A stretch of DNA of 64,000 nucleotides from Terriglobia bacterium (lineage in GTDB: Bacteria > Acidobacteriota > Terriglobia > JAIQFV01), in assembly GCA_020072965.1 (NCBI GenBank), contig JAIQFY010000008.1:62001-126000 (forward strand), given 5' to 3'. This document shows, piece by piece, positions 52,291 through 61,838 of the stretch (positions are counted from its first letter, which is position 1; every line of letters starts with the position of its first letter). Under the pieces are notes generated by a model. That model saw only the letters and a program-made list of their open reading frames with translations. It did not search any database and had not been told where the DNA came from. A program made the position numbers and the translations under genes.

Positions 52291-53533
52291 ATGAATAGAA
52301 AGATAAAAGCGTTAATCGTATTGCTCTCGTGCCTTGTGGTTTTCTACGCCGTCGTCGGCGGCATGGTCGGAAAAGAAACCACGGCTGAGGGAGCCTACAA
52401 GCAATTACAGGTTTTTAGTGAAGTTCTTTTGCGCATTCGAAATGATTACGTCGAAGAGCCCAACCTGAAACAGGTCTCCGAGGGCGCGCTGCGCGGGGTG
52501 TTGGAGTCGTTGGATCCATACAGCAGCTACCTCACCCCTCAGGAAGTGGCCCAGATGAACGGCGTCGCCATGAAGGAGCGGGGAGACATCGGGGTCCAAA
52601 TCTCCAAGCGCTTTGGGTATATCAACGTCGTAACAGCTTACGAGTGACATTATCGAAGCCATCAATGGAGTCTCCACGCGCGACGTCAGCATGCAGCAGG
52701 CCCGGATGTTTTTCCGCGGACCTGTGGGCGCGACCGTGACACTTTCAGTCCTTCGTGGCCAACGGGCAGATCCCATTAAAGTAGATATTATCCGGGAGGC
52801 TCTGCCAGCCTCTCCTGTGGAATCGAGGATGCTGGAGCAGAGCACCGGTTATATCCGGATCTCCGATCTGTCTTCCGGGAAGTCACAGGAAGTGAAGAAG
52901 GCCGTAGAGACGGTGGAACGGCAGGGGGCCAAAAAGCTTGTGCTTGATGTCCGGGACATGGCCAGCAATGATCTTGAGGAGGCCGTGGCCGTGGCGAATC
53001 TCTTCCTTGATCACGGAACCATTGTGTCGATCGAAGGACAGAAATACCCCAAGAAAACCTTCGTCGCGGAGAAAAGCAAGGCGGTGAGCCAACTTCCCCT
53101 CGCTGTGCTCATGAACCGTGGGAGCGCGTCCGATGCTGAAGTCATCGCATCGGCCATCCTTGAGAACAACCGCGGAGACGTGATCGGGGAACGCAGCTAT
53201 GGCATCGGGTCTGTCCAAAAGCTGATCCCCCTGGAAGATGGGTCGGCCATCTTGCTCTCCGTGGGAAAGTATTTCACTCCGGCCGGCCACCTGATTCAAA
53301 ACGACAAAGATCTAAGTAAATCGGGGGTGTTGCCAAACGTCGTCGTCAAGATCGATGAGGACAATTCGGCGGCGCTGGCTCAACCGATTGGCGAGTCCGA
53401 GGCGGCCCCGGCCGATAAAGGACAGACAAAGGCTGGTTTGCCGCAGAAACCCCGGAACCAACCGGATGTCATCCTGAACAAGGCGCTCGAAGTGCTTCGG
53501 GAGGAGTCCGCAAAAGAAAAGAAAGCCGCTTGA
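52291..53533 (+). pseudogene. ctpA: Carboxyl-terminal processing protease (S41), disrupted
   Basis: Signal-anchor MNRKIKALIVLLSCLVVFYAVVG and an N-terminal CtpA-like part (LRIRNDYVEEPNLKQVSEGAL) reach a TGA at 52645 in the PDZ domain. Downstream, a shifted frame continues DIIEAINGVSTRDVSMQQARMFFRGP to the end. About 13 residues of the PDZ core (normally PxSPAxxAGLxxG) are missing, so a short out-of-frame deletion is likely. Also the S41 motif SYGKGSVQ reads SYGIGSVQ, losing the catalytic Lys, while the Ser block NRGSASDAE is intact. Confidence 0.8.
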
Positions 53534-53597
53534 TTGCTGGGGATGTGCAAGCCCGCCCTCTTCACGCTCTAGTCCAGTTGAGATTCGAGGAAATCCG

Positions 53598-53630
53598 AAT
53601 GGCGATCCACCGCGGTGGATCGCCATTTTC
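53598..53630 (+). terminator. Intrinsic terminator
   Basis: A perfect 14-bp stem AATGGCGATCCACC/GGTGGATCGCCATT with a 2-nt centre (53598-53627), followed by TTCTTG. Terminates the S41 region and/or the operon. Confidence 0.7.
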
Positions 53631-53701
53631 TTGTGCGCCGGCCAGGGAAGCCTGCGCCGATTAGAAGATCCCAAATCCTATTCGCGGAAGTGAATTCATT
53701 C

Positions 53702-54847
53702 ATGGTGACGAGTTGGGAAAGACTCTCTGTTCTTGTCATTCTGACTGTACTTCTTGGGTCATGCCAGCAGAGTCCACGGCCGAAGGAGAACCGGGGTGTG
53801 CTGTTTCATGCCGAACTGAAACAGGCATTACGCGGGGGAGGGTTGGCGGCCTGCAGGCCGACGGTAGCTACCGAGCGAATGGAGACAGACGGGGGCGTTC
53901 AAGAGATGACCCATATGAAAATTGTCGCCCCCAACCGAGCTTTGCTTCAGCAAGCCGGGATGACCGTGGAAAAGATAGCGAGCCGGTATGAGCTAACCTA
54001 CAAACGATGGGTCTCCCCCAAGGACGGAATAGACTTTGTCCTCTATGAAATCTCGGAAGGAAGAGAGCGGGTCAGTTCCATCCTGCTGGTCTTGGAGTCT
54101 CAGATGGAGCGTGCAAAGGCAGCTACCTTGCCTACGGACGAGATCGAGCCTTCCAAGGTGGTCCTCCCCATGTTTTTCCAGGGGGACTACCGTGTCTCGA
54201 TTATTATTGACGATCTCGGCGCGGACCTGGGTGTGGCAGAGGAGCTGGCCAAATTTCCGCAGAATTTGACTTTTTCCATCATCCCCGAACTCAAATTCAC
54301 ACAGAAGACGGCCGAACTGGCAAAATCGAGCGGCAAGGAGGTCATGGTTCATCTGCCGATGGAACCGGAGGCACATGAAGGTCTGGTGATCGAGCCCAAG
54401 ACCATTCTGGCATCCATGTCGCCGTCGGAAGTAGAATCCATCTTCGAGGAGTTGGTCACTAGTGTACCCTTTGCAGTCGGGATGAATAATCATATGGGTT
54501 CGAAGGCAACTCCCAATCGTGCCTTGATGGCCGAAGTGCTGGCGCTGACGAAGCTGCGCGGACTCTACTTTATAGACAGTCGAACGACGCCCTCGACGCA
54601 GGGCTATGCCGTGGCCCGGGAATTGGGGGTCCGCACCAACTTCCGCTCGGTGTTCCTCGACGATAAGAGAAACGTCCCGTACACAGAGTATCAGCTCGAT
54701 GTGTTGCTCAAGCGGATGTTGAAACAGGGCTCGGCCATCGCCATCGGCCACCCCTATCCGACCACTATTGAAGCCCTGCGCAGAAAACTTCCTGAATTTG
54801 AACGCCGCGGGGTGAAGATTGTCTTTGCCTCGGAACTCGTATCGTGA
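53702..54847 (+). CDS. Divergent polysaccharide deacetylase lipoprotein
   Basis: 381 residues from ATG at 53702 (a longer frame lacks a ribosome site). Lipobox LLGSC at about residue 18. The catalytic-domain blocks are VSIIIDDLGADLGVAEELAKF, LPMEPEA, VGMNNHMGSKAT, and IAIGHPYPTT, the divergent NodB/DUF610 deacetylase family. Probable role is cell-envelope glycan editing; substrate unknown. Confidence 0.9.
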   Translation: MVTSWERLSVLVILTVLLGSCQQSPRPKENRGVLFHAELKQALRGGGLAACRPTVATERMETDGGVQEMTHMKIVAPNRALLQQAGMTVEKIASRYELTYKRWVSPKDGIDFVLYEISEGRERVSSILLVLESQMERAKAATLPTDEIEPSKVVLPMFFQGDYRVSIIIDDLGADLGVAEELAKFPQNLTFSIIPELKFTQKTAELAKSSGKEVMVHLPMEPEAHEGLVIEPKTILASMSPSEVESIFEELVTSVPFAVGMNNHMGSKATPNRALMAEVLALTKLRGLYFIDSRTTPSTQGYAVARELGVRTNFRSVFLDDKRNVPYTEYQLDVLLKRMLKQGSAIAIGHPYPTTIEALRRKLPEFERRGVKIVFASELVS

Positions 54848-54857
54848 GGGTAGGAGT

Positions 54858-55105
54858 CAGGTGCCGGGGATCAGGTGGTGGGAAATAGGTGATAGGTGGT
54901 AGGGGAGGGAAGCCGGAGGCCAGAAGCCGGAAGTCGGAGGTCGCAAGTCAGAGGTCAGATGCCGGAGGCCGGAAGCCGGAAAGCAGACCCGAAAAAGGTG
55001 GAAGTTTAGAGTTTTAGCTTTGAGCTTTGAACCTGGAACTTGGAACTCGGATTCTTTTGGACTTTTGACCTTGAACCTGGAACTTTGAAATTGGAAGTTA
55101 TCTGA
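54858..55105. repeat. Low-complexity tandem-like repeats
   Basis: About 250 bp of short degenerate repeats: a first block of variants of GGAGGCCGGAAGCCGGA (54902-54982) and a second block of variants of TTTGAACCTGGAACTTGGAAC (about 55015-55100). No coding frame. They precede the ABC-F gene and may be slippage-prone. Confidence 0.6.
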
Positions 55106-57058
55106 ATGCTTGTCCGATTTGAACACGTGAAAATTTCTTTTGGCGCCGCTGAGGTTTTGGAGGAGGCATCCTTCCAAATCGATCCGGGGGAGCGCATCGG
55201 TCTCATCGGTCGAAACGGGTCTGGAAAGACGACGATCCTCCGCCTGATCGCGGGCCAGATCGCACCCGACGCAGGAACCATTGTTCGCTCTGCCCAACTG
55301 CAGATCAGTTATTTGGAACAACTGGTTCATGGCGAGTCCAACGCCACGGTTTTCAAGGCGGCCGAAGGGGTCTTTTCGGGCTTGCTTTCACAGGAGCGCG
55401 AAATTGAATTGCTCACACATCGCCTCTCCGATCCTGCCTTCGACGGGATGCGGGAACCTGATTCTGTCCGTTTAAGTGACCTACTCCACCAATTCGAGCT
55501 TCGCGGTGGTTACTCGTTCCGGGCGCGCACGGAAGCTGTCCTCATGGGACTGGGATTTGGCAGGTCTGATTTCTCAAGGCCTTGTGAAGAGATCTCGGGA
55601 GGACAGATGAACCGGCTCAACCTGGCGCGTCTCCTTCTCGGCGAGCCCAACTTGCTGCTGCTGGATGAACCTACAAATCATCTGGATCTCGAAGCAGTCG
55701 CCTGGCTGGAAGACTTCTTGCAGAGTTACCCGAGCGCCTTTCTGGTGGTCTCGCACGATCGTTATTTCTTGAACCGGGTGGTGCGCCGTATATTTGAACT
55801 TGAGAACGGAAGGATTCAAACCTATTCCGGAGATTATTCCTCCTATCATCGTCAAAGGCAATTACGAATTGAACAGGCCACGAAGGCCTACGGACAACAG
55901 CGCGAGTGGATTGAACGGACTGAGGATTACGTGCGGAGGAACATCGCCGGGCAGAAGACAAAGCAAGCTCAGTCGCGCCGCAAGATGCTGGCTAAAGTGG
56001 AACGGCTGGAGAAGCCTTCGGACTCGGAGGAATCGGCGCGGTTTGATTTCCATGTGACCTTGCCAAGCGCGCATCGGGTGCTTGAAATTGAAGACGGTGC
56101 CATTGGATACGGCGAAACAGCCATTGTCAAAGGCATCGAGCTGAAACTCTTCCGCGGCGAGCGCTACGGAGTGATCGGGAGAAACGGATCTGGCAAATCA
56201 ACCTTTCTGAAAACCATTTGCGGCCGTTTGAAGCGTCTCTCGGGGGCCTGGATTCCTGGGGAACGGGTACATCTCGGATATTACGATCAGACCCTGGAGA
56301 ATCTCAACGCGTCGAATACCGTGCTCGAAGAACTGCGTCTGCTCGCGCCCTTGGCTACTGACGGTGAGTTGCGCTCCTTTGCGGCGCGAATTTTGTTCAA
56401 AGGGGATGACGTTTTTCAGGGCATTGAGAGCCTGAGCGGTGGTGAGAAGTCGCGGCTGAGTCTTGCCAAGCTGATCTGCCAGCACCCCAACTTCCTCCTG
56501 CTGGATGAGCCTACCAACCATCTGGATATTGCATCAAGGGAAGCGCTGGAAGAAGCCTTGACGGAATATGACGGGACTCTTCTCGTTGCCACCCACGATC
56601 GTTATCTGCTTGAGCAACTGGTTTCGCGCCTTTTGGTTTTTGAAGACGGGAAGATGGAGCTCTTCGATGCGAGGTATTCAGAATACGTCAAGGGCTCATC
56701 CGCCGCGCCGTCCCTGCTCCCTGAAGACACGAAAATGAAGGGGTCAAAGGATGAGGGGAAGCGGGGCGTCCGCCTGAGCCTGGCAGATGTCCCGAAAACG
56801 GAGACAGAAACAGCTCGGGGAGTTAGAAAGCCCGGCACGAATCGGGAACGTCAAAGGGTTCAAGATCTCGCGCGGCTGGAGGATGAGATCACGAAATTGG
56901 AACTGGAACTGAGGGACTTGGAGGAACGTTTGTCCGACTCGACTAACTATTCCGACCCATCACAAATAAAATCCCTCAGCGAAACCTACCAGTCCCTGAC
57001 TGAACAGTTGCGACGGCTGTACGATGAATGGGCGGCCCTCGAAAGGGAAGAGGCTTAA
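55106..57058 (+). CDS. ABC-F family ATPase (Uup/EttA type)
   Basis: 650 residues with two ABC domains joined by the ABC_tran_Xtn linker (about 240-320, KTKQAQSRRKMLAKVERLEK). Walker A motifs GRNGSGKTTI and GRNGSGKSTF; signatures ISGGQMNRLNLA and LSGGEKSRLSLA; Walker B LLLDEPTNHLD, twice. A C-terminal coiled coil (ARLEDEITKLELELRDLEE) resembles Uup. Soluble ABC-F proteins act on ribosomes. Confidence 0.95.
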   Translation: MLVRFEHVKISFGAAEVLEEASFQIDPGERIGLIGRNGSGKTTILRLIAGQIAPDAGTIVRSAQLQISYLEQLVHGESNATVFKAAEGVFSGLLSQEREIELLTHRLSDPAFDGMREPDSVRLSDLLHQFELRGGYSFRARTEAVLMGLGFGRSDFSRPCEEISGGQMNRLNLARLLLGEPNLLLLDEPTNHLDLEAVAWLEDFLQSYPSAFLVVSHDRYFLNRVVRRIFELENGRIQTYSGDYSSYHRQRQLRIEQATKAYGQQREWIERTEDYVRRNIAGQKTKQAQSRRKMLAKVERLEKPSDSEESARFDFHVTLPSAHRVLEIEDGAIGYGETAIVKGIELKLFRGERYGVIGRNGSGKSTFLKTICGRLKRLSGAWIPGERVHLGYYDQTLENLNASNTVLEELRLLAPLATDGELRSFAARILFKGDDVFQGIESLSGGEKSRLSLAKLICQHPNFLLLDEPTNHLDIASREALEEALTEYDGTLLVATHDRYLLEQLVSRLLVFEDGKMELFDARYSEYVKGSSAAPSLLPEDTKMKGSKDEGKRGVRLSLADVPKTETETARGVRKPGTNRERQRVQDLARLEDEITKLELELRDLEERLSDSTNYSDPSQIKSLSETYQSLTEQLRRLYDEWAALEREEA

Positions 57059-57173
57059 GCCCGGGCTGGCCAGTTCAACATGGTGAGTTGGAGAGGCTCT
57101 TCTGGCGGCTTGGAGGGGGCAGGCGGACGGAGGCCGATGATTCCGAGGTGCGACTCATGCTGCTTTTAAGCTG

Positions 57174-57203
57174 TTGACATGAATTTGAAGCGCCAAGTAA
57201 ACT
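57174..57203 (+). promoter_or_regulatory. Probable promoter of gapA
   Basis: A consensus -35 box TTGACA (57174-57179) is followed after 18 nt by TAAACT (57198-57203), a fair -10 box. The transcript would carry a long leader of about 180 nt that includes a palindrome. Confidence 0.6.
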
Positions 57204-57278
57204 CACTCTTCTATTGGGCAACTATCCGTGTTCGAAACAAAAAGCAGGGAGGGACTAGGTACTTTTCCCGCTCAAGTT

Positions 57279-57304
57279 GTAGTAACGAATTAATTCGTTA
57301 CTAC
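57279..57304. promoter_or_regulatory. 26-bp perfect palindrome in the gapA leader
   Basis: GTAGTAACGAATT mirrored by AATTCGTTACTAC, with no spacer. It could be an operator (dimeric repressor site), a dispersed repeat or an insertion-sequence end. It is 87 bp before the gapA start. Confidence 0.6.
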
Positions 57305-57390
57305 TACCAAACAAGGAGTCTTAACGCGAACCGGCTGCCTGACCATCCTGGCAGTCAGCAATCATCTTGTTTCATGTGGAGGAGATTATT

Positions 57391-58395
57391 ATGTCAATAA
57401 AGGTTGCAATCAACGGTTTTGGTCGTATTGGACGAAATCTGCTTCGGGCGGCGCTCGACGACCGGGAGATTGATTTTGTCGCCGTGAACGACTTGACGGA
57501 CCCAAAAACCCTGGCCCACCTCTTGAAATACGATTCACTGCTCGGCATCTGCCCTGCCGAAATCCACTATGGGGACGATAACATTACCGTCAATGGCAAA
57601 TCGATTCGGGTGCTCAAAGAGAAGAATCCTGAGGCCATCGACTGGACAAAGTTTGGCGCGCAGATGGTGATTGAGTCGACTGGAAAGTTTACAAAGGGTG
57701 AAGACGCCCGAAAACACATCCGAGGTACCGTGAGCAAGGTCATTGTCACGGCCCCGGGATCGAACATGGACCACACCATCGTGCTGGGAGTCAATGAGAA
57801 CACCTACGACCCTCAAAAGCATCATGTGGTCTCGAATGCCTCTTGTACGACGAACTGTTTGGCGCCGGTGGCAAGAGTGTTGAATGACCAATTCAAGATA
57901 AATAGTGGATTCATGATCACGATTCACTCCTACACGAACGATCAAGTTATCCTGGATTTTCCACACAAGGATTTGAGACGGGCGCGCGCTGCGGCGGTTT
58001 CGATTATTCCCACTTCGACGGGAGCAGCCAAGGCAATCGGAGTGGTCATCCCCGACCTCAAGGGAAAGATGGACGGTATTGCCATGCGGGTGCCAACTCC
58101 CAATGTGTCTGTGATCGACCTGGTCTGCGGACTGGAAAAGCAGGCCTCAGTCGCCGATGTGAATGGGGCGATGAAAGCAGCGGCGGAGGGCTCGATGAAG
58201 GGGATATTGCAGTACTGTGAGGAGGAATTGGTTTCGGTCGATTTCAGGGCAAACCCCCACTCGTCCATTCTCGATGCCGGGTATACCAAAGTGGTGGGAG
58301 ACCGGCTCGTGCACCTCATGGCGTGGTACGACAACGAATGGGGTTACAGTTGCCGTGTTCGTGACATGATCCGATTCATGGCCGGGCGTAAGTAG
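57391..58395 (+). CDS. gapA: Glyceraldehyde-3-phosphate dehydrogenase
   Basis: 334 residues from ATG at 57391 with GGAGGAG upstream. INGFGRIGRNLLR binds NAD; SNASCTTNCLAP carries the catalytic Cys and AGRK ends the protein. Interconverts glyceraldehyde-3-phosphate and 1,3-bisphosphoglycerate. First gene of the gap-pgk-tpi-secG operon. Confidence 0.98.
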   Translation: MSIKVAINGFGRIGRNLLRAALDDREIDFVAVNDLTDPKTLAHLLKYDSLLGICPAEIHYGDDNITVNGKSIRVLKEKNPEAIDWTKFGAQMVIESTGKFTKGEDARKHIRGTVSKVIVTAPGSNMDHTIVLGVNENTYDPQKHHVVSNASCTTNCLAPVARVLNDQFKINSGFMITIHSYTNDQVILDFPHKDLRRARAAAVSIIPTSTGAAKAIGVVIPDLKGKMDGIAMRVPTPNVSVIDLVCGLEKQASVADVNGAMKAAAEGSMKGILQYCEEELVSVDFRANPHSSILDAGYTKVVGDRLVHLMAWYDNEWGYSCRVRDMIRFMAGRK

Positions 58396-58750
58396 ATCGC
58401 TGTTGACTGAAACTCCAATTTTCACCCTGTTCGCACTTTTCGAATTGGCTAGAGACGCAGAAACGCAGATCAGGGTTGACGCCGAATGCGTGGAGATCGG
58501 TTTAAGTGGTTGGAATTTCCTTCTTCTTGATTGGATGGAACGTGCCTCGGAGGGGACCGGGCAGCCGATGAGGGCACCCACGCATCGCGTTATTACAACA
58601 ACGGTCACCGTCCAGTTCCGGGAATGGAAACTCCAGTTTGGGGACCCCTTTGACAGGGGCTGTTGGAAGAAGGCTCCATTGTGGTGGTAGGTGGGCCCTT
58701 CCCGCCTTGACAGGGCAGACGATCCTTCCCATTACCAAGGATGCCATTTT
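58396..58750. other. Intergenic region, no gene
   Basis: About 355 bp between gapA and pgk. An open frame at 58403-58690 has no coding character. It may hold a second promoter; none was recognised. Confidence 0.35.
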
Positions 58751-59938
58751 ATGTCCATCAAATCGATTCGAGATCTTGAACTGAAAGGGAAACGAGTTTT
58801 CATCCGGGTCGACTTCAATGTTCCCTTGGACGAAAAGCTGGCGGTAACGGATGACACACGGATCCGGGCCTCGCTGCCAACTATTCAGTTTGCCCGCGAG
58901 CACGGGACTGGGATTATTCTTGCCTCACATCTCGGCCGGCCCAAGGGAGTGGTCAATCCTAAGTATTCTTTACGACCTGTGGCGGTGCGCCTTGGCGAAT
59001 TGATTCAGGCCGATGTTCGCTTCGCAAGGGATTCTGTTGGAGATGAGGTGGAATCCGAGGTGCGGCGACTCAAGGGAGGGGAAATCTGTCTCCTCGAAAA
59101 CTTAAGATTCCACAAGGAAGAAGAAGCCAATGATCCCAAGTACGGCGAACAGCTCGCCCGACTTTGCGACGTCTATGTCAACGATGCGTTCGGCACGGCG
59201 CATCGCGCTCATGCCTCCACAGTGGGAATGATCCCTTTTTGCCACGAAGCGGCGGCGGGATTCCTGATGGAGCGCGAACTGGAATATCTGGGAAAGCTGG
59301 TATCCAACCCGGAAAAACCATTTGTCGCCATCCTCGGTGGGGCCAAGGTGTCCGATAAAATTGAAGTGATCAGGAATCTTCTCAGCCGCGTGGATGCCCT
59401 CCTGATCGGTGGTGCGATGGCGTACACTTTCTTCCTGGCCAAGGGCATTGAGGTTGGAAAGTCCCTAGTGGAGCCTGACAAAACAGGTCTAGCCAGGGAG
59501 CTCCTGGATGTGGCGGCAAAAAACCATGTTGAGTTCCTGCTCCCGGTTGATCATCTCGTGGCAAGCCGGCTCGATGAAGCGGCGGAAACCAGAACAACAG
59601 TCGTGGAGGAAACCCCGGCGGATTGGATGGGCGTCGATATCGGCCCGAAGACCATCGAAAAGTTCCAGGAACAAATACGGCGGGCCAGAACCGTGTTCTG
59701 GAACGGACCGATGGGTGTCTTCGAAAAGAAGCCGTTTGCCCGCGGGACAATGGATATCGCCCATTCGATGGCGGATTGCCGGGGAATCACCGTGATCGGA
59801 GGCGGTGATTCTGTCTCTGCCGTTAAGCTCTCGGGGGTCGCCGACCGGATTACACACATCTCCACGGGCGGCGGGGCTTCGCTGGAATTTTTGTCGGGGA
59901 TCAAGCTGCCTGGCGTCACAGCACTCGAGAGCCAATGA
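58751..59938 (+). CDS. pgk: Phosphoglycerate kinase
   Basis: 395 residues from ATG at 58751. [51 protein letters not shown] and [11 protein letters not shown] are the pgk blocks. Makes ATP and 3-phosphoglycerate. Downstream, tpiA is 82 bp away. Confidence 0.98.
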   Translation: MSIKSIRDLELKGKRVFIRVDFNVPLDEKLAVTDDTRIRASLPTIQFAREHGTGIILASHLGRPKGVVNPKYSLRPVAVRLGELIQADVRFARDSVGDEVESEVRRLKGGEICLLENLRFHKEEEANDPKYGEQLARLCDVYVNDAFGTAHRAHASTVGMIPFCHEAAAGFLMERELEYLGKLVSNPEKPFVAILGGAKVSDKIEVIRNLLSRVDALLIGGAMAYTFFLAKGIEVGKSLVEPDKTGLARELLDVAAKNHVEFLLPVDHLVASRLDEAAETRTTVVEETPADWMGVDIGPKTIEKFQEQIRRARTVFWNGPMGVFEKKPFARGTMDIAHSMADCRGITVIGGGDSVSAVKLSGVADRITHISTGGGASLEFLSGIKLPGVTALESQ

Positions 59939-60020
59939 AAAGAGCGAATTCGTCCCCACAGAAAAAGGGTAACCTGTTGGAACGTCGTCGCTCAGCGCCT
60001 GAAACGAGGCCCTTGTAGCC

Positions 60021-60770
60021 ATGCGAAAACCCGTTATTGCCGGCAACTGGAAGATGTTCAAAACCGTGGAAGAAGCGGTCGCCTTCGTCGATGCGCTCGT
60101 TCCCCTGGTCGAAAGCTCGGCGCACTGCGAAGTCGTGGTGGCTCCGCCATTTCCCGCCCTGTCGTCTGTGGCCCAGCGTGTGAAGGCGACCAATATCGGG
60201 GTGTCTGCCCAGGATTGTCATTGGGAGAAGGAGGGCGCCTTCACGGGCGAAGTGTCCTGTGAGATGATCAAAGAGGCGGGGGCGAGCCACGTCATCATTG
60301 GGCATTCAGAGCGGCGCCAGTTTTTTGGTGAAACCAATGAGACAGTTAACAAGAAAATCTTTGCGGCTCTTCGGGCTTTTTTGGTCCCGATTGTTTGCGT
60401 GGGCGAATCGTTGGCGGAGCGCGAGAAGAACGAAACGGAAAGGGTTGTGGGCGAGCAAATGACGAAAGGCCTGGACTCGTTGACAGAGCTCCAGCTTTCT
60501 CATATTATTGTTGCTTACGAGCCCGTATGGGCGATTGGCACCGGGCGCACGGCTACACCGGAGTTGGCGGCTGAAACCCACCGATTTATACGCGACACGG
60601 TCGCTAAGTTGTTTTCCCGGTCCAGCTCCGCGGCGATTCGGATTCTTTACGGAGGAAGTGTCAAGCCGGATAATATTAAGGGCTTGATGGCCCAGCCGGA
60701 TATTGATGGTGCCTTGGTCGGGGGTGCCAGTTTGAAGCCCGATTCGTTTGCCGCTATTGTGAATTTTTAG
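60021..60770 (+). CDS. tpiA: Triosephosphate isomerase
   Basis: 249 residues. AGNWKMFK, VIIGHSERRQFFGE and VAYEPVWAIGTGRTA carry the catalytic Lys, His and Glu; YGGSVKPDN is the phosphate grip. It interconverts dihydroxyacetone phosphate and glyceraldehyde-3-phosphate. Confidence 0.98.
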   Translation: MRKPVIAGNWKMFKTVEEAVAFVDALVPLVESSAHCEVVVAPPFPALSSVAQRVKATNIGVSAQDCHWEKEGAFTGEVSCEMIKEAGASHVIIGHSERRQFFGETNETVNKKIFAALRAFLVPIVCVGESLAEREKNETERVVGEQMTKGLDSLTELQLSHIIVAYEPVWAIGTGRTATPELAAETHRFIRDTVAKLFSRSSSAAIRILYGGSVKPDNIKGLMAQPDIDGALVGGASLKPDSFAAIVNF

Positions 60771-60805
60771 GCCGGCATCGAATAATTTAATGGAAAGGCA
60801 TTTTC

Positions 60806-61270
60806 ATGCTCGCGATTGTTACGACAGTTCACATTCTGGCCTCAATCATTATGATTCTTGTCGTCTTGTTACAGAGTGGCAAGAGCGCTGACTTGGCGGG
60901 AGCGTTTGGCGGCGGGGGCAGTCAGACCGCCTTTGGACCCCGCGGGGCAGCCACACTTCTTTCAAAGATTACAACCGCTTCGGCCATCATTTTCATGATT
61001 ACTTCGGTAACGTTGGCGATTATGGCGTCCCGGCGGACAACTGGTTCCGTTTTAGAGGGGGGGAGCACACCGGTCCCGCAACAAACTCTGCCTGCTTCAC
61101 CTCCAGCTTCCCCAACTCCCGTGACGCCCCAACCCCAATCAGCAACACCGAGTGGGCAGACCAGTGGGGCGACACCCACTTCACCCGGGAATCAAGGTAA
61201 AGCGGGAGCTGCGCAGCCCTCGAAATCGACCCCTCAAAAGCCGGCGCCGGCGGCACCGACGAAAAAGTAG
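60806..61270 (+). CDS. secG: Preprotein translocase subunit SecG
   Basis: 154 residues. Two helices: LAIVTTVHILASIIMILVVLLQ and TASAIIFMITSVTLAIMA, separated by the conserved GAFGGGGSQTAFGPRGAATLL. The 80-residue C-terminal tail is Thr/Pro/Ser/Ala-rich and longer than in E. coli. Part of SecYEG; typical neighbour of tpiA. Confidence 0.95.
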   Translation: MLAIVTTVHILASIIMILVVLLQSGKSADLAGAFGGGGSQTAFGPRGAATLLSKITTASAIIFMITSVTLAIMASRRTTGSVLEGGSTPVPQQTLPASPPASPTPVTPQPQSATPSGQTSGATPTSPGNQGKAGAAQPSKSTPQKPAPAAPTKK

Positions 61271-61351
61271 ATCCAGATTCACCGCCGTACCAGTTGGTCA
61301 TTGACTTACTGAGTTTGCAGGGTTCAATTTGACCTTTGGCAGGTTTCAATC

Positions 61352-61436
61352 GCGGAAGTGGCGGAATTGGCAGACGCACCATCTTGAGGGGGTGGCGCCG
61401 TGAGGCATGTGGGTTCAAGTCCCACCTTCCGCACCA
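61352..61436 (+). tRNA. tRNA-Leu (anticodon GAG)
   Basis: Acceptor GCGGAAG pairs with CTTCCGC; D arm GCGGAATTGGCAGACGC; anticodon stem CCATC/GGTGG around TTGAGGG with anticodon GAG; long variable arm; T arm GTGGG-TTCAAGT-CCCAC; CCA encoded at 61434-61436. A complete class II tRNA for CUC/CUU. Confidence 0.96.
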
Positions 61437-61470
61437 ATTTTCACCCTCTTCGCTAGAATCGAGAGCGCCT

Positions 61471-61505
61471 AAAGAAGCCATCCAACAGGATGGCTTCTTT
61501 GTTTG
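61471..61505 (+). terminator. Intrinsic terminator after tRNA-Leu
   Basis: 13-bp perfect stem AAAGAAGCCATCC/GGATGGCTTCTTT with loop AACA, then a GTTTG tail. It closes the gap-pgk-tpi-secG-tRNA unit. Confidence 0.8.
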
Positions 61506-61838
61506 GAGCCGTTCCGAAGGTGGACACCGAAGCCGTTGACGCTCCTCCTGGAAATCGACTCTTGCCCTCCTGTCTCCTTCCAGTAATTCTTTGGAGTTTG
61601 AGCCTTAGTCTTGAAACCGACCAGATGTCCAGCCACGGGGACCATGGCGAACCGGGAGGGTGCCTCACCGATGAACGTGCACCCCTGAAGAAAATCCTAA
61701 AGCTCTTCAAAATTAGGGCGATATGTTAAGTGAGAAGGGTCCGGAGGTGTGCCAAGGGCTTTTGTTGGAGTATTCCTCTGAATGACGACAGCGTAGAGGG
61801 CAGTACCGCTCCGCACTCGGGAGGAGGTGGTCTGCAAG
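61506..61838. other. Intergenic region, no gene
   Basis: About 330 bp between the tRNA terminator and the histidine kinase start. No RNA or coding feature recognised apart from GGGAGGAGG just before the kinase. Confidence 0.35.

Larger units (their letters stand above)
57059..57390. other. gapA promoter and leader region
   Basis: About 330 bp between the ABC-F stop and the gapA ATG. It holds a probable promoter at 57174-57203 and a palindrome at 57279-57304, described separately. Open frames in it are not coding-like. Confidence 0.5.

Noticed and set aside
58403-58690. Frame of 95 codons between gapA and pgk
   Set aside because: No ribosome-binding site or motif; conserved operon spacing suggests noncoding.
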